Shown here: positions 7,007 through 13,812 of the stretch, in pieces | Layout: every line of letters begins with the position of its first letter | Position numbering within the stretch: the first letter of the stretch is position 1 | NCBI GenBank assembly: GCA_031276365.1 | Contig: JAISNG010000014.1 | Location: 1 to 16,488 of the forward strand | Length of the DNA: 16,488 nt | Direction of reading: 5' to 3' | Source: Campylobacteraceae bacterium | Lineage (GTDB): Bacteria; Campylobacterota; Campylobacteria; Campylobacterales; Campylobacteraceae | Program-made: the position numbers and the translations under genes | Notes under the pieces: generated by a model | Told to the model about the DNA's origin: nothing | The model's database searches: none | What the model saw: only the letters and a program-made list of their open reading frames with translations

Positions 7007-7660
7007 ATGGGCGAATTTGACTCCAAAATAATAGCGCAAAAGTGCCAAAAATTAGCAGACGAAATCTCGTCGCACGTCAAGCTTGACAAAAGCCTATATA
7101 ATGCATTCGCAAGCATAGAAAGAGAGATTTTTACCCCCAAAGGCTTCAAGCATCAAGCCTACAAGCTTGACCCGCTTCCGCTATCGCAAGACCAGTGGAT
7201 AAGCTCTCCTCTGACGGTTGCCAAAATGACTTTGGCGTTAGAGATAGACAAAAGCGTGGATTCTGTGCTGGAGATTGGCTGCGGGAGCGGCTATCAAGCG
7301 GCGGTTTTGTCAAAACTCATAAGAAGAGTTTTTACTATAGAGAGGATTGAACCGCTGCTTTTAGAAGCTAAAAGATGCTTCAAAATGCTTGGAATCTCAA
7401 ACATACATACAAGATTTGACGACGGGCAAAAGGGTTGGAGAGATTATGCTCCGTATGATAGGATACTGCTCTCGGCATCCGTCAAAAAAGCGCCTGAAAA
7501 CCTGCTTGAACAGCTTGGCGAAAATAGCATTTTAGTAGCGCCCGTTGAGTCGGCATCAAAACAGATAATCACACAGTTTATCAAAACAAAAAACGGCATA
7601 AGGATAAAAACTTTAGAGGAGTGCCTGTTTGTGCCGATACTTGACGGGATAAGCAGATAA
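7007..7660 (+). CDS. pcm: Protein-L-isoaspartate O-methyltransferase
   Basis: Cytosolic SAM-dependent enzyme that methylates isoaspartyl residues in ageing proteins so they can revert to aspartate. The 217-aa product has the PCMT layout: substrate segment DPLPLSQDQWISSPLTVA (55-72), SAM motif VLEIGCGSGYQAAVL (87-101), an acidic loop at E112, DDG at 138-140, PYDRILLSAS (149-158) and the family end motif FVPILDG. Relative to the common G-Q-T-I-S-Q-P core, this protein reads D-Q-W-I-S-S-P: the serine remains but the following glutamine is a serine. The ribosome site is weak. It follows nrdB after 18 bases. A broader methyltransferase activity cannot be excluded. Confidence 0.88.
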   Translation: MGEFDSKIIAQKCQKLADEISSHVKLDKSLYNAFASIEREIFTPKGFKHQAYKLDPLPLSQDQWISSPLTVAKMTLALEIDKSVDSVLEIGCGSGYQAAVLSKLIRRVFTIERIEPLLLEAKRCFKMLGISNIHTRFDDGQKGWRDYAPYDRILLSASVKKAPENLLEQLGENSILVAPVESASKQIITQFIKTKNGIRIKTLEECLFVPILDGISR

Positions 7661-7703
7661 GCCAAACTGCCCTAATCAATAAAAGCGCAAAAAACAACGC
7701 TTG

Positions 7704-7729
7704 CATGAAAAAACTTTGCATCTATTCAT
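7704..7729. repeat. Imperfect 26-base repeat, copy 1
   Basis: Starts CATGAAAAAACTTTGC and ends ATCTATTCAT. It matches copy 2 (7769-7794) at 23 of 26 bases, 65 bases away. Its ends form the inverted repeat CATGAA/TTCATG (7704-7709 and 7725-7730) followed by TTTTT, so it might act as a weak terminator for pcm. It lies in the 176-base gap between the convergent pcm and 153-aa genes. Confidence 0.55.
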
Positions 7730-7768
7730 GTTTTTCAATACGTGATTAACTCCGTCCTTATTGTAATA

Positions 7769-7794
7769 CATGAAGAGACTTTGTATCTATTCAT
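7769..7794. repeat. Imperfect 26-base repeat, copy 2
   Basis: Reads CATGAAGAGACTTTGT then ATCTATTCAT. It differs from copy 1 by A to G twice and C to T once, all transitions. The terminal inverted repeat is shortened to ATGAA/TTCAT. Read rightward, both copies begin a tiny frame M-K-(K/R)-L-C-I-Y-S, but no ribosome site is present. Confidence 0.55.
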
Positions 7795-7836
7795 AGAGCG
7801 ATAAAATCATAAAAACAGACAGCGGACAAATTTGGT

Positions 7837-8298
7837 TCACAAACTCTCATGTTTGGCGCTGTTTATAGGACATGACGCCTCTTTGCTCGCTTCTTCCAAA
7901 AACTCCGCGATACGCTGCTGCAGGAGCTGTTTGTTTTCGCTCAAGTCGTCTCTTAAAAATTTATTGATATGAATCATATTAATCTTTACGGCAAGTTTTT
8001 TGTTTGCTTTGACTTTATTGTTTATATCCTTCACCGCCTCGTCGTACGAAGCGGGCGCGTTACGCAATATTATGGACACATACTCTTTGACGATATTTAA
8101 AAACACTCCCTGTCTGTGGCGGTCGTTTTTGTATATCTCTTCAGCAATCTCTTTGAGCAGTGTAAAGTTGCACTCTTTGGCGCTTTTACAGCTTGGTGCA
8201 ATGATGAGTGCGAAAATTTCGGCTCTGAATTCCAAAGATTCATAGTGGGATAAAAACAGTTCTCTAAAAACTGTCAAAAGCCACGTTTTAATGCTCAT
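7837..8298 (-). CDS. Hypothetical protein, 153 aa, helical and soluble
   Basis: I do not recognise the family. The ATG at 8298 is chosen over an upstream in-frame start at 8367 because GGAGGAG lies just before it, and the longer version would run 80 bases into the DUF4328 gene. The real overlap is then 11 bases. The product is charged and appears all-helical (FRAEIFALIIAPSC at about 23-36, FTLLKEIAEEIYKNDRHRQGVFLNIVKEYVSIIL in the middle, LLQQRIAEFLEEASKEA near the end), with no signal peptide or clear membrane segment. The spacing of helices recalls TerB-like bundles, but I see no diagnostic motif. It closes the six-gene leftward operon, so it may act with the DUF4328 protein next to it. Confidence 0.7.
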   Translation of the reverse strand: MSIKTWLLTVFRELFLSHYESLEFRAEIFALIIAPSCKSAKECNFTLLKEIAEEIYKNDRHRQGVFLNIVKEYVSIILRNAPASYDEAVKDINNKVKANKKLAVKINMIHINKFLRDDLSENKQLLQQRIAEFLEEASKEASCPINSAKHESL

Positions 8299-8893
8299 GC
8301 AAAAACTCCTCCTCAAGTTCGCAGTAATCCCAAATAATTTTAGCTGTAAACCACGCACCCGGAACAATTAAAATGCACGTAAATACCTCAAATGCGACAG
8401 GCATATCGGGAAATATGATAACGTAATATACGATATCACAAATCCATGCTAAAATCCAGAGCGCCCAATATACATTCAGTGTTGCCCACTTTTTTATGCG
8501 TTCCGCCGCAAGAGGATTACCCGCCAAATCCGCCGCTTTTAAATACATGTACTTAAGAATGAAATACGGCACAAAGAAATTTACAACAGGCACAAGCCAG
8601 CTTGCTATTGCCCACCATTTTTTGTATTTGGGTTCATGTATTAGTTCATAGATATTTGAATAAGCTTTGTAAAACCATACTAAAAACATAATTAATGAAA
8701 TGATAAATATACCAAGACAAACAAAATAGATGACCAATAACGTCAAAAATATCGTCAATGTCGTTGTTGTCTCGTGTTTGCTGTCCAGATAGTGTCCTGC
8801 GATGAGTACAACAGGATACAAAGCAACCACAATCCACATGAGCCATATGGCTATTTTTGCTATTTTTTTGCTTGATGAAAGATTGGTGTTCAT
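8288..8893 (-). CDS. DUF4328-like integral membrane protein
   Basis: A 201-aa inner-membrane protein with about five hydrophobic segments (near residues 13-33, 46-73, 92-113, 139-158 and 165-185). The block FLVWFYKAYSNIYELI...WWAIASWLVPVVNFFVPYFILKYMY is the pattern I know from DUF4328 proteins (W-x-x-x-A/Y-N then W-x-x-P-V-V-N-x-x-x-P-Y). Biochemical function is unknown for the family. AGGAG lies just before the ATG, which overlaps the aroC stop as ATGA (8890-8893). The C-terminus is acidic (ELEEEFLHEH). Confidence 0.75.
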   Translation of the reverse strand: MNTNLSSSKKIAKIAIWLMWIVVALYPVVLIAGHYLDSKHETTTTLTIFLTLLVIYFVCLGIFIISLIMFLVWFYKAYSNIYELIHEPKYKKWWAIASWLVPVVNFFVPYFILKYMYLKAADLAGNPLAAERIKKWATLNVYWALWILAWICDIVYYVIIFPDMPVAFEVFTCILIVPGAWFTAKIIWDYCELEEEFLHEH

Positions 8894-9975
8894 TTTCTCT
8901 CCTGTTTATAAATTTTTTTCAAATTCTCAATAGTACATGTGGTATTTAAAAGCAACATATCTGCCACCACCAAAGATGCCATAGCATTTGCGACTATACT
9001 GCCACGTATAGCAATGCAAGGGTCATGTCTTCCTTTGAGGTTGAATTTCGCGCTCTCATTTTGCTCATTTTGCGTCTGCTGTTCCAAAAAAATAGACGGC
9101 GTAGGCTTAAAGTAAATTTTCAAATCCATATCTTCGCCCGTGCTTATGCCGCCGAGTATGCCGCCAGCGTGGTTTGACATGAAGCCGTTTTTGTCCATCT
9201 GGTCATTATTTTGAGAACCTCTCAATCTTGATGCGTTAACTCCTTCGCCTATCTCAACCGCCTTGACGCCGTTTATGCCCATCAGCGCGCCGGCTAATGC
9301 TCCGTCAAGTTTGTTGTACAAAGGCTCCCCAAGTCCAATAGGCGCATTTGATATTTTGACAAAAACGCATCCGCCGACAGAATCTCCATCCTCTTTTGCT
9401 TTTAAAACCGCCTCTTTCTGCGCCTTTTCCACTGTTTTGTCAAGTGCGAAAATCTCGCTTGTTTTTGCGTATTCAAAATCCAAATTTTTAGCCTCAATAC
9501 CTGCGACGGCAAAGATGCCGCTTTTTATCTCTATGCCGAATTTTTCAAGCAATATTTTGGCAATCGCGCCAGCCGCGACTCTCGCTGCCGTTTCTCTTGC
9601 GCTGCTCCTGCCTCCGCCTCTGTAATCTCTGATGCCGTATTTTTTAAAATATGTAAAATCCGCATGCGAAGGGCGGAATAGTGATTTTATATTTTCATAA
9701 TCGCCCGATTTTTGATTTTCATTAAATATCACCAAAGCGATGGGCGCGCCCGTGCTCACACCATTAAACACGCCGCTTAAAATCCGCACTTTGTCGCTCT
9801 CTTTTCTTTGGGTGGCAAATTTTGTAGTTCCAGGCTTTCTCTTGTCCGTTTCGTTTTGGATATATTTCTCGTCTATTTCAAGTCCCGCGGGAACGCCGTC
9901 CACGATGCAGCCTATCGCACCGCCGTGTGATTCGCCGAAAGTTGTTACGCAAAATTTTACTCCGAAATGGTTCAA
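8890..9975 (-). CDS. aroC: Chorismate synthase
   Basis: Last step of the shikimate pathway: converts EPSP to chorismate, the precursor of Phe, Tyr, Trp and folate, using reduced FMN. The 361-aa product has the FGESHG block (13-18), RGGGRSSARETAARVAAGA (119-137), NHAGGILGGISTG, and GRHDPCIAIRG near the C-terminus. Length is usual for the bacterial enzyme. It starts with TTG: AAGGAG sits 6 bases upstream, the following residues NHFGVKFCVTTFGESHG match the normal N-terminus, and no ATG is available there. The TTG overlaps the rnc stop as TTGA (9972-9975), so initiation is probably coupled to rnc translation. Confidence 0.95.
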   Translation of the reverse strand: MNHFGVKFCVTTFGESHGGAIGCIVDGVPAGLEIDEKYIQNETDKRKPGTTKFATQRKESDKVRILSGVFNGVSTGAPIALVIFNENQKSGDYENIKSLFRPSHADFTYFKKYGIRDYRGGGRSSARETAARVAAGAIAKILLEKFGIEIKSGIFAVAGIEAKNLDFEYAKTSEIFALDKTVEKAQKEAVLKAKEDGDSVGGCVFVKISNAPIGLGEPLYNKLDGALAGALMGINGVKAVEIGEGVNASRLRGSQNNDQMDKNGFMSNHAGGILGGISTGEDMDLKIYFKPTPSIFLEQQTQNEQNESAKFNLKGRHDPCIAIRGSIVANAMASLVVADMLLLNTTCTIENLKKIYKQERK

Positions 9976-10655
9976 TGCGTCTCCTTGTTCAGTATGTTAA
10001 ATGCTTTTTTTGCCGCGCTCTGTTCGGCTTCTTTTTTTGTATTTCCATGTGCTTTTGCCAGACTTTTGCCTTTTAAAAGGACCGCCATTTCAAACTCTTT
10101 TTTGTGGTCGGGTCCGAATGAGCGTATGAGGGTGTATTCTGGTATTGCACCGCAATGTGCCTGCGTGAACTCCTGCAAAAGCGTCTTATAATCTTTAAAA
10201 AGCGTCTGCATGTCTATTTTAGGATAGACTTTTTCCAAAAGCGTTACCGCCGCTTCTTTTGCGTTTTCCAGTCCGCCGTCCAGATAAATCGCACCGATGA
10301 TAGCCTCAAATGTGTTTGAGAGCAAGGACTCCTTGTCGCGCCCATTGTTGTTCTCTTCAGCCGCAGAGATGATTATGTAGTTTCCAAGCTCCAGCTCTAG
10401 CGCGATATTTTTGAAACTCTTGTCATTTACAAGCGATGCGCGGAGTTTTGAAAGCTCCCCCTCGCTTTTTACGGGAAATTTCATATAGAGATATTCGCCC
10501 ACTATCAAATCCAGCACGGCGTCCCCCAAAAATTCCAGCCTCTCGTTGTTTTTGGTCTTTTTGCAGCTTTTGTGAGTAAGAGCTTGAGTTATAAGTTGCT
10601 CGTCTTTGAACTTATAACCCAAACGCTGTTCAAGCTTTTCGATAGATTCTCTCAT
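9972..10655 (-). CDS. rnc: Ribonuclease III
   Basis: Double-strand-specific endoribonuclease for rRNA and mRNA processing. The 227-aa product has the catalytic signature NERLEFLGDAVL (37-48, with E41 and D45) and a C-terminal double-stranded RNA-binding domain (about 155-225) ending KKEAEQSAAKKAFNIL. In the second catalytic helix it reads LLSNTFEAIIGAIYLDGG (111-128): E117 is kept, but position 114, Asp in E. coli, is Asn here. AGGGGG precedes the ATG, which overlaps the rnhA stop as ATGA. Its presence between rnhA and aroC matches the block order I recall for Campylobacter. Confidence 0.94.
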   Translation of the reverse strand: MRESIEKLEQRLGYKFKDEQLITQALTHKSCKKTKNNERLEFLGDAVLDLIVGEYLYMKFPVKSEGELSKLRASLVNDKSFKNIALELELGNYIIISAAEENNNGRDKESLLSNTFEAIIGAIYLDGGLENAKEAAVTLLEKVYPKIDMQTLFKDYKTLLQEFTQAHCGAIPEYTLIRSFGPDHKKEFEMAVLLKGKSLAKAHGNTKKEAEQSAAKKAFNILNKETH

Positions 10656-11089
10656 GTCGCCCCCTTGTTTTTTCGTGTTTTTTCAGCCTCTTGTTTGGCT
10701 ATTTTATCGCATTTTTCATTTTCCGTATGACCGTTGTGTCCCTTTACCCATGTAGTTTTTATTACATGTTTTTTTGCAGCTTCAACATATTCCCTCCATA
10801 AGTCGGGATTTTTTACCTTGTTAAAATCCTTGAGTATCCAGCCCTCAAGCCATAGAGATATACCTTTTGTAACATAGATTGAATCGCTTATTATCTCTAC
10901 TTCGCAAGGCTCTTTCAAGACTTTAAGCCCTTCAATCACCGCTTTTAACTCCATGCGGTTGTTTGTTGTATCGACCTCGCCGCCACTTATGATTTTCTCG
11001 CTTGATTTGTAGCGCAAGATGGCACAGTAGCCGCCGAAACCAGGATTTCCCAAGCTTGAGCCGTCGCTAAAAAGTGTAATACTCTTCAT
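10652..11089 (-). CDS. rnhA: Ribonuclease HI
   Basis: Cleaves the RNA strand of RNA-DNA hybrids, removing primers and R-loops. The 145-aa product is a complete type 1 enzyme: LFSDGSSLGNPG with D9, NNRMELKAVIEGL with E47, IISDSIYV with D69, and the C-terminal KGHNGHTENEKCDKIA with H118 and D128. These are the four acidic catalytic residues plus the mobile histidine. The basic handle (WLEGWILKDFNKVKNPDLW) is present. It starts within the last 23 bases of the upstream TPR gene and has a poor ribosome site of its own, so it likely depends on ribosomes arriving from upstream. Confidence 0.95.
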   Translation of the reverse strand: MKSITLFSDGSSLGNPGFGGYCAILRYKSSEKIISGGEVDTTNNRMELKAVIEGLKVLKEPCEVEIISDSIYVTKGISLWLEGWILKDFNKVKNPDLWREYVEAAKKHVIKTTWVKGHNGHTENEKCDKIAKQEAEKTRKNKGAT

Positions 11090-12086
11090 GTTCTTTTTTG
11101 ATAAGAAGAAGCGAAATGTGCGGGTTTTTCAGCGTATAACACGAAGGGCATCTGTAAAAATGTACGGGAAAAGTACCTTTACAGCATGTGCATGTATATT
11201 CAAAGCCGACAGTCGCTTTTGTATAATTTTGTTTTTTAAGCGCCGCCAACACTTCAAGTTCAAACGGCGCACCCTGCTGTATTTCGCCGCCGATTTTCGC
11301 CGCCAACACAGCTTTTGCCAACGGCTGAGAGTAATTTTCCAACACCGAAACATCGCTTTCCCACAGCAAATCCAAAATGTTTTCAGCTTTTATCAAATCC
11401 AAGTCAAAATCAAAACCCTCTTTTCTTGCAAATTCAAACAGCATGCGCCCGACAAGCGGCTCTTGTTGTGTAAGCGCAAAAAGTGTTTCATATTTTTTTT
11501 GATTTGTCATTGAGTTGTCGCTTAAAATCTGCAAAGCCTTGACAAAACTTTTTTCACTCTCTACCTCAACATCAAGCTCTTCCAAAGAGTCCATCACCTC
11601 AAGCGCCCTTGCATACTCCTTGAGCTGTTCGTGTATTACCATCAAAATCTTAAGCGCCTCTTTGTGTCTCGGATAGAGCCTCAAAAGCTCCAAAAACACA
11701 TCCGCACCGCGCCTTAAAAATCCAGCTTTAAAATATATCTTGCCAAGTTCAAAAAGAAAATACTGCTTCTCTTCCTTGTTCTTCACGCGTTTTAACGCTA
11801 TGAGGTAGATGCCGATACTCTTTTCGTACTCTCCGCTTTTTGAATATGAGTGTGCTAAAAGTCCCAAAGATTCACTTGAAATGCTAAATTCATCAAGCAG
11901 TTTTTTATATTCGCTCGCATCCGCCATAACTTCAAAGCGTTTTATAAACTGCTCTATGCTGTAACGCTCCTCTTTACCCTTAAAAATACCCCACCAATAG
12001 TTTAAAAACGCTATTATAAATATGATTGCAAAAAAGATAATGATACCAAAAATTGGGTCTCTGTATGCCAAAAAAAGAGTATCCAA
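11067..12086 (-). CDS. LapB/YciM-like membrane-anchored TPR protein with C-terminal zinc ribbon
   Basis: A 339-aa protein with one N-terminal membrane segment (FGIIIFFAIIFIIAFLNYWWG), then TPR-type helix pairs (for example LGLLAHSYSKSGEYEKSIGIYLIALKR, LGKIYFKAGFLRRGADVFLELLRLYPRH, ILMVIHEQLKEYARALEVMDSLEEL), and a C-terminal Cys4 ribbon (C299, C302, C313, C316; YRCPSC). That order is the plan of E. coli LapB, which recruits FtsH to LpxC and so tunes lipopolysaccharide synthesis. I start it at the TTG at 12086, since AAAAAGG lies 6 bases before it; the upstream TTG at 12116 falls inside the promoter -10 box. First gene of the leftward operon. The LPS role is inferred from architecture, not from close identity. 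Confidence 0.78.
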   Translation of the reverse strand: MDTLFLAYRDPIFGIIIFFAIIFIIAFLNYWWGIFKGKEERYSIEQFIKRFEVMADASEYKKLLDEFSISSESLGLLAHSYSKSGEYEKSIGIYLIALKRVKNKEEKQYFLFELGKIYFKAGFLRRGADVFLELLRLYPRHKEALKILMVIHEQLKEYARALEVMDSLEELDVEVESEKSFVKALQILSDNSMTNQKKYETLFALTQQEPLVGRMLFEFARKEGFDFDLDLIKAENILDLLWESDVSVLENYSQPLAKAVLAAKIGGEIQQGAPFELEVLAALKKQNYTKATVGFEYTCTCCKGTFPVHFYRCPSCYTLKNPHISLLLIKKEHEEYYTF

Positions 12087-12115
12087 AAGCTGCCTTTTTA
12101 TACGATTTTGGCTCA

Positions 12116-12121
12116 ATTATA
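12116..12121 (-). promoter_or_regulatory. -10 box of the leftward six-gene operon
   Basis: On the minus strand the sequence reads TTTGCTATAATTG, an extended -10 (TGC-TATAAT). Transcription would begin near 12109, 23 bases before the TTG start at 12086, with AAAAAGG in between. No good -35 is seen, as is usual in this group. Confidence 0.65.
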
Positions 12122-12143
12122 GCAAAGACAAGCTAAGAGTGAG

Positions 12144-12149
12144 TATAAT
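12144..12149 (+). promoter_or_regulatory. -10 box of dnaG, placed for a leaderless message
   Basis: TATAAT ends 7 bases before the dnaG ATG (12157), so the predicted start of transcription (about 12156-12157) coincides with the start codon. The sequence TTTTGCGC before the ATG has no Shine-Dalgarno. The opposing -10 of the leftward operon is only 22 bases away. Confidence 0.6.
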
Positions 12150-12156
12150 TTTGCGC

Positions 12157-13812
12157 ATGATAGATGCAGGCTCAATCGAAACACTAAAACAAAGAATTGA
12201 CATAGTAGATATTATCGGCAGTTATCTGGAGCTGAAAAGAAGCGGCGCGAATTTTAAGGCGATATGTCCTTTTCACAACGATACGACTCCAAGCCTTCAT
12301 GTAAGCCCTTCAAAGCAGATATACCACTGTTTTGCATGCGGCGCGGGCGGCGATGCGATAAAGTTTATCATGGAGTATGAAAAGTTAAATTACCCAGAAG
12401 CGATAGAAAAAGCCGCTTCTCTTTGTAACTTTACGCTTACTTACACAAAAGACGAGCGCATTAAAAAACCCGATAAAAAGATACTTGAAGAACTGAACCT
12501 TTTTTTTACACAAAACCTTGACAAAAATCAGCAAGCCTCGTCCTATCTCAACCAAAGAGGCATAGGGCAAGCCTCCATACAAAAATTTGAGATAGGATAT
12601 GCACCCTCTTCGTACATGACCTTGAATTTTATAAAACAGCGCTTTTTTACCTCAAAAGAGGCGATAGAGGCGGGCATTATCGGTATAAATGATAATGGAA
12701 GCGAATATGCGAGATTTATTGAACGCATCACTTTTCCGATATACTCTGCAAACGGCAGGATTGTTGGATTTGGCGGGCGTACACTCACAAATCACCCCTC
12801 AAAATATATCAATTCGCCGCAGTCTCAAATCTTTAACAAATCAAGGCTTTTGTATGGTTACAATTTGGCGCGCGAATTTATCATACGCAATAAAAAAATC
12901 ATTATTTGCGAAGGCTATCTTGATGTTATAATGCTCCATCAGGCAGGCTTTCATGAAGCAGTTGCTACTTTAGGTACAGCTCTTACAAATGAGCATTTAC
13001 CGCTTATAACAAGAGGCGAACCCAAAGTTGTTTTGTCATATGACGGAGACAGTGCAGGTATAGAAGCCGCATTTAAAGCCGCGAAACTTTTATCATCTCA
13101 CAATATAGAAGGCGGCGTAGCGCTTTTTAGCGGTGGCATGGACCCTGCAGATATGGTGCAAAAAGATATGTTTGACAAATTAAACGCTCTTTACAACAAT
13201 CCAAAAGAGTTTGTGGAGTTTTGTCTGGAGCATATAGCGGGAAAATACAATCTAAAAAATGCACATGAGAAGCAAAAGGCTCTGGAAGAGGCGATAGAGT
13301 ATCTACGCACACTCCCAAACACGCTTGCTGAGAGTTATAAAGGGTTGCTCTCGTCATTGCTTGGCATGAGGTCAAATTTGATTATATTAAAGACCAAAAA
13401 GCCTTCAAAACAAAACGCCGCATATGAAGGTTTTGAAGATATGCTGGAGCTGTCCATCATAAAAACGCTGCTTGTAAATCCAGCTTTGGTTGATATGACG
13501 CTTGATATCATAGACGTTTCTATGTTTAAGGTGCATACGGAAGAGTTGTCTCTTTTGCTTGAAGGGCAAAAAGAGCATCCGTCTCTAAGAAAACTCTTGA
13601 TGCTTGATAATGTTCAAGTTCATGAGGAGAGCGAACTCATAAACGCTTTAAGACCGTTTTTGATTACCTTTTACGAAGAGGAGATTGAGAAGATAAAAAA
13701 ATCTGCGCTTGAATTTGAAAAAAAAAGTTTTTTGTTTAGAAAAATACGGGATATTATTGAACGTTTGAAAAAAGGAGAATTGGTATCGTATGAGAGCTTT
13801 AGCGCTTTTTAG
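12157..13812 (+). CDS. dnaG: DNA primase
   Basis: Makes RNA primers for the replication fork on DnaB-unwound DNA. The 551-aa product starts MIDAGSIETLKQRIDIVDIIGSYLEL, the standard primase N-terminus. The CHC2 zinc finger has C37 and H40 (CPFH), C58 and C61 (CFAC). The TOPRIM core has E252 in CEGYLD and D296 and D298 in YDGDSAGIEAAF. The C-terminal third is the divergent helicase-binding region; it ends ELVSYESFSAF. The frame is open further upstream to 12022, but that part crosses the leftward gene and both promoters and is rejected. The gene overlaps the following PP-loop gene by 23 bases. Confidence 0.95.
   Translation: MIDAGSIETLKQRIDIVDIIGSYLELKRSGANFKAICPFHNDTTPSLHVSPSKQIYHCFACGAGGDAIKFIMEYEKLNYPEAIEKAASLCNFTLTYTKDERIKKPDKKILEELNLFFTQNLDKNQQASSYLNQRGIGQASIQKFEIGYAPSSYMTLNFIKQRFFTSKEAIEAGIIGINDNGSEYARFIERITFPIYSANGRIVGFGGRTLTNHPSKYINSPQSQIFNKSRLLYGYNLAREFIIRNKKIIICEGYLDVIMLHQAGFHEAVATLGTALTNEHLPLITRGEPKVVLSYDGDSAGIEAAFKAAKLLSSHNIEGGVALFSGGMDPADMVQKDMFDKLNALYNNPKEFVEFCLEHIAGKYNLKNAHEKQKALEEAIEYLRTLPNTLAESYKGLLSSLLGMRSNLIILKTKKPSKQNAAYEGFEDMLELSIIKTLLVNPALVDMTLDIIDVSMFKVHTEELSLLLEGQKEHPSLRKLLMLDNVQVHEESELINALRPFLITFYEEEIEKIKKSALEFEKKSFLFRKIRDIIERLKKGELVSYESFSAF

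Noticed and set aside
6437..7048. 203-codon open frame on the minus strand across nrdB
   Set aside because: It is antisense to a complete, motif-perfect nrdB, has no recognisable domain, and its composition is that of a reverse-frame shadow.
7704..7794. The paired repeats as a minimal CRISPR
   Set aside because: Only two copies, imperfect, with no cas genes nearby; the spacing alone is not evidence.
9263..9625. 120-codon plus-strand frame inside aroC
   Set aside because: Antisense shadow of a conserved enzyme gene, no motif and no ribosome site.
11088..11513. 141-codon plus-strand frame opposite the TPR gene
   Set aside because: Antisense to the zinc-ribbon and TPR coding region, which has clear family structure; basic, low-complexity product.
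12087..12116. TTG at 12116 as start of the TPR gene
   Set aside because: It lies in the predicted -10 box upstream of the transcription start and has no ribosome site, unlike the TTG at 12086.
12022..12156. 45-codon upstream extension of dnaG
   Set aside because: It would cross the start of the leftward gene and both promoters; the standard primase N-terminus begins at the ATG at 12157.
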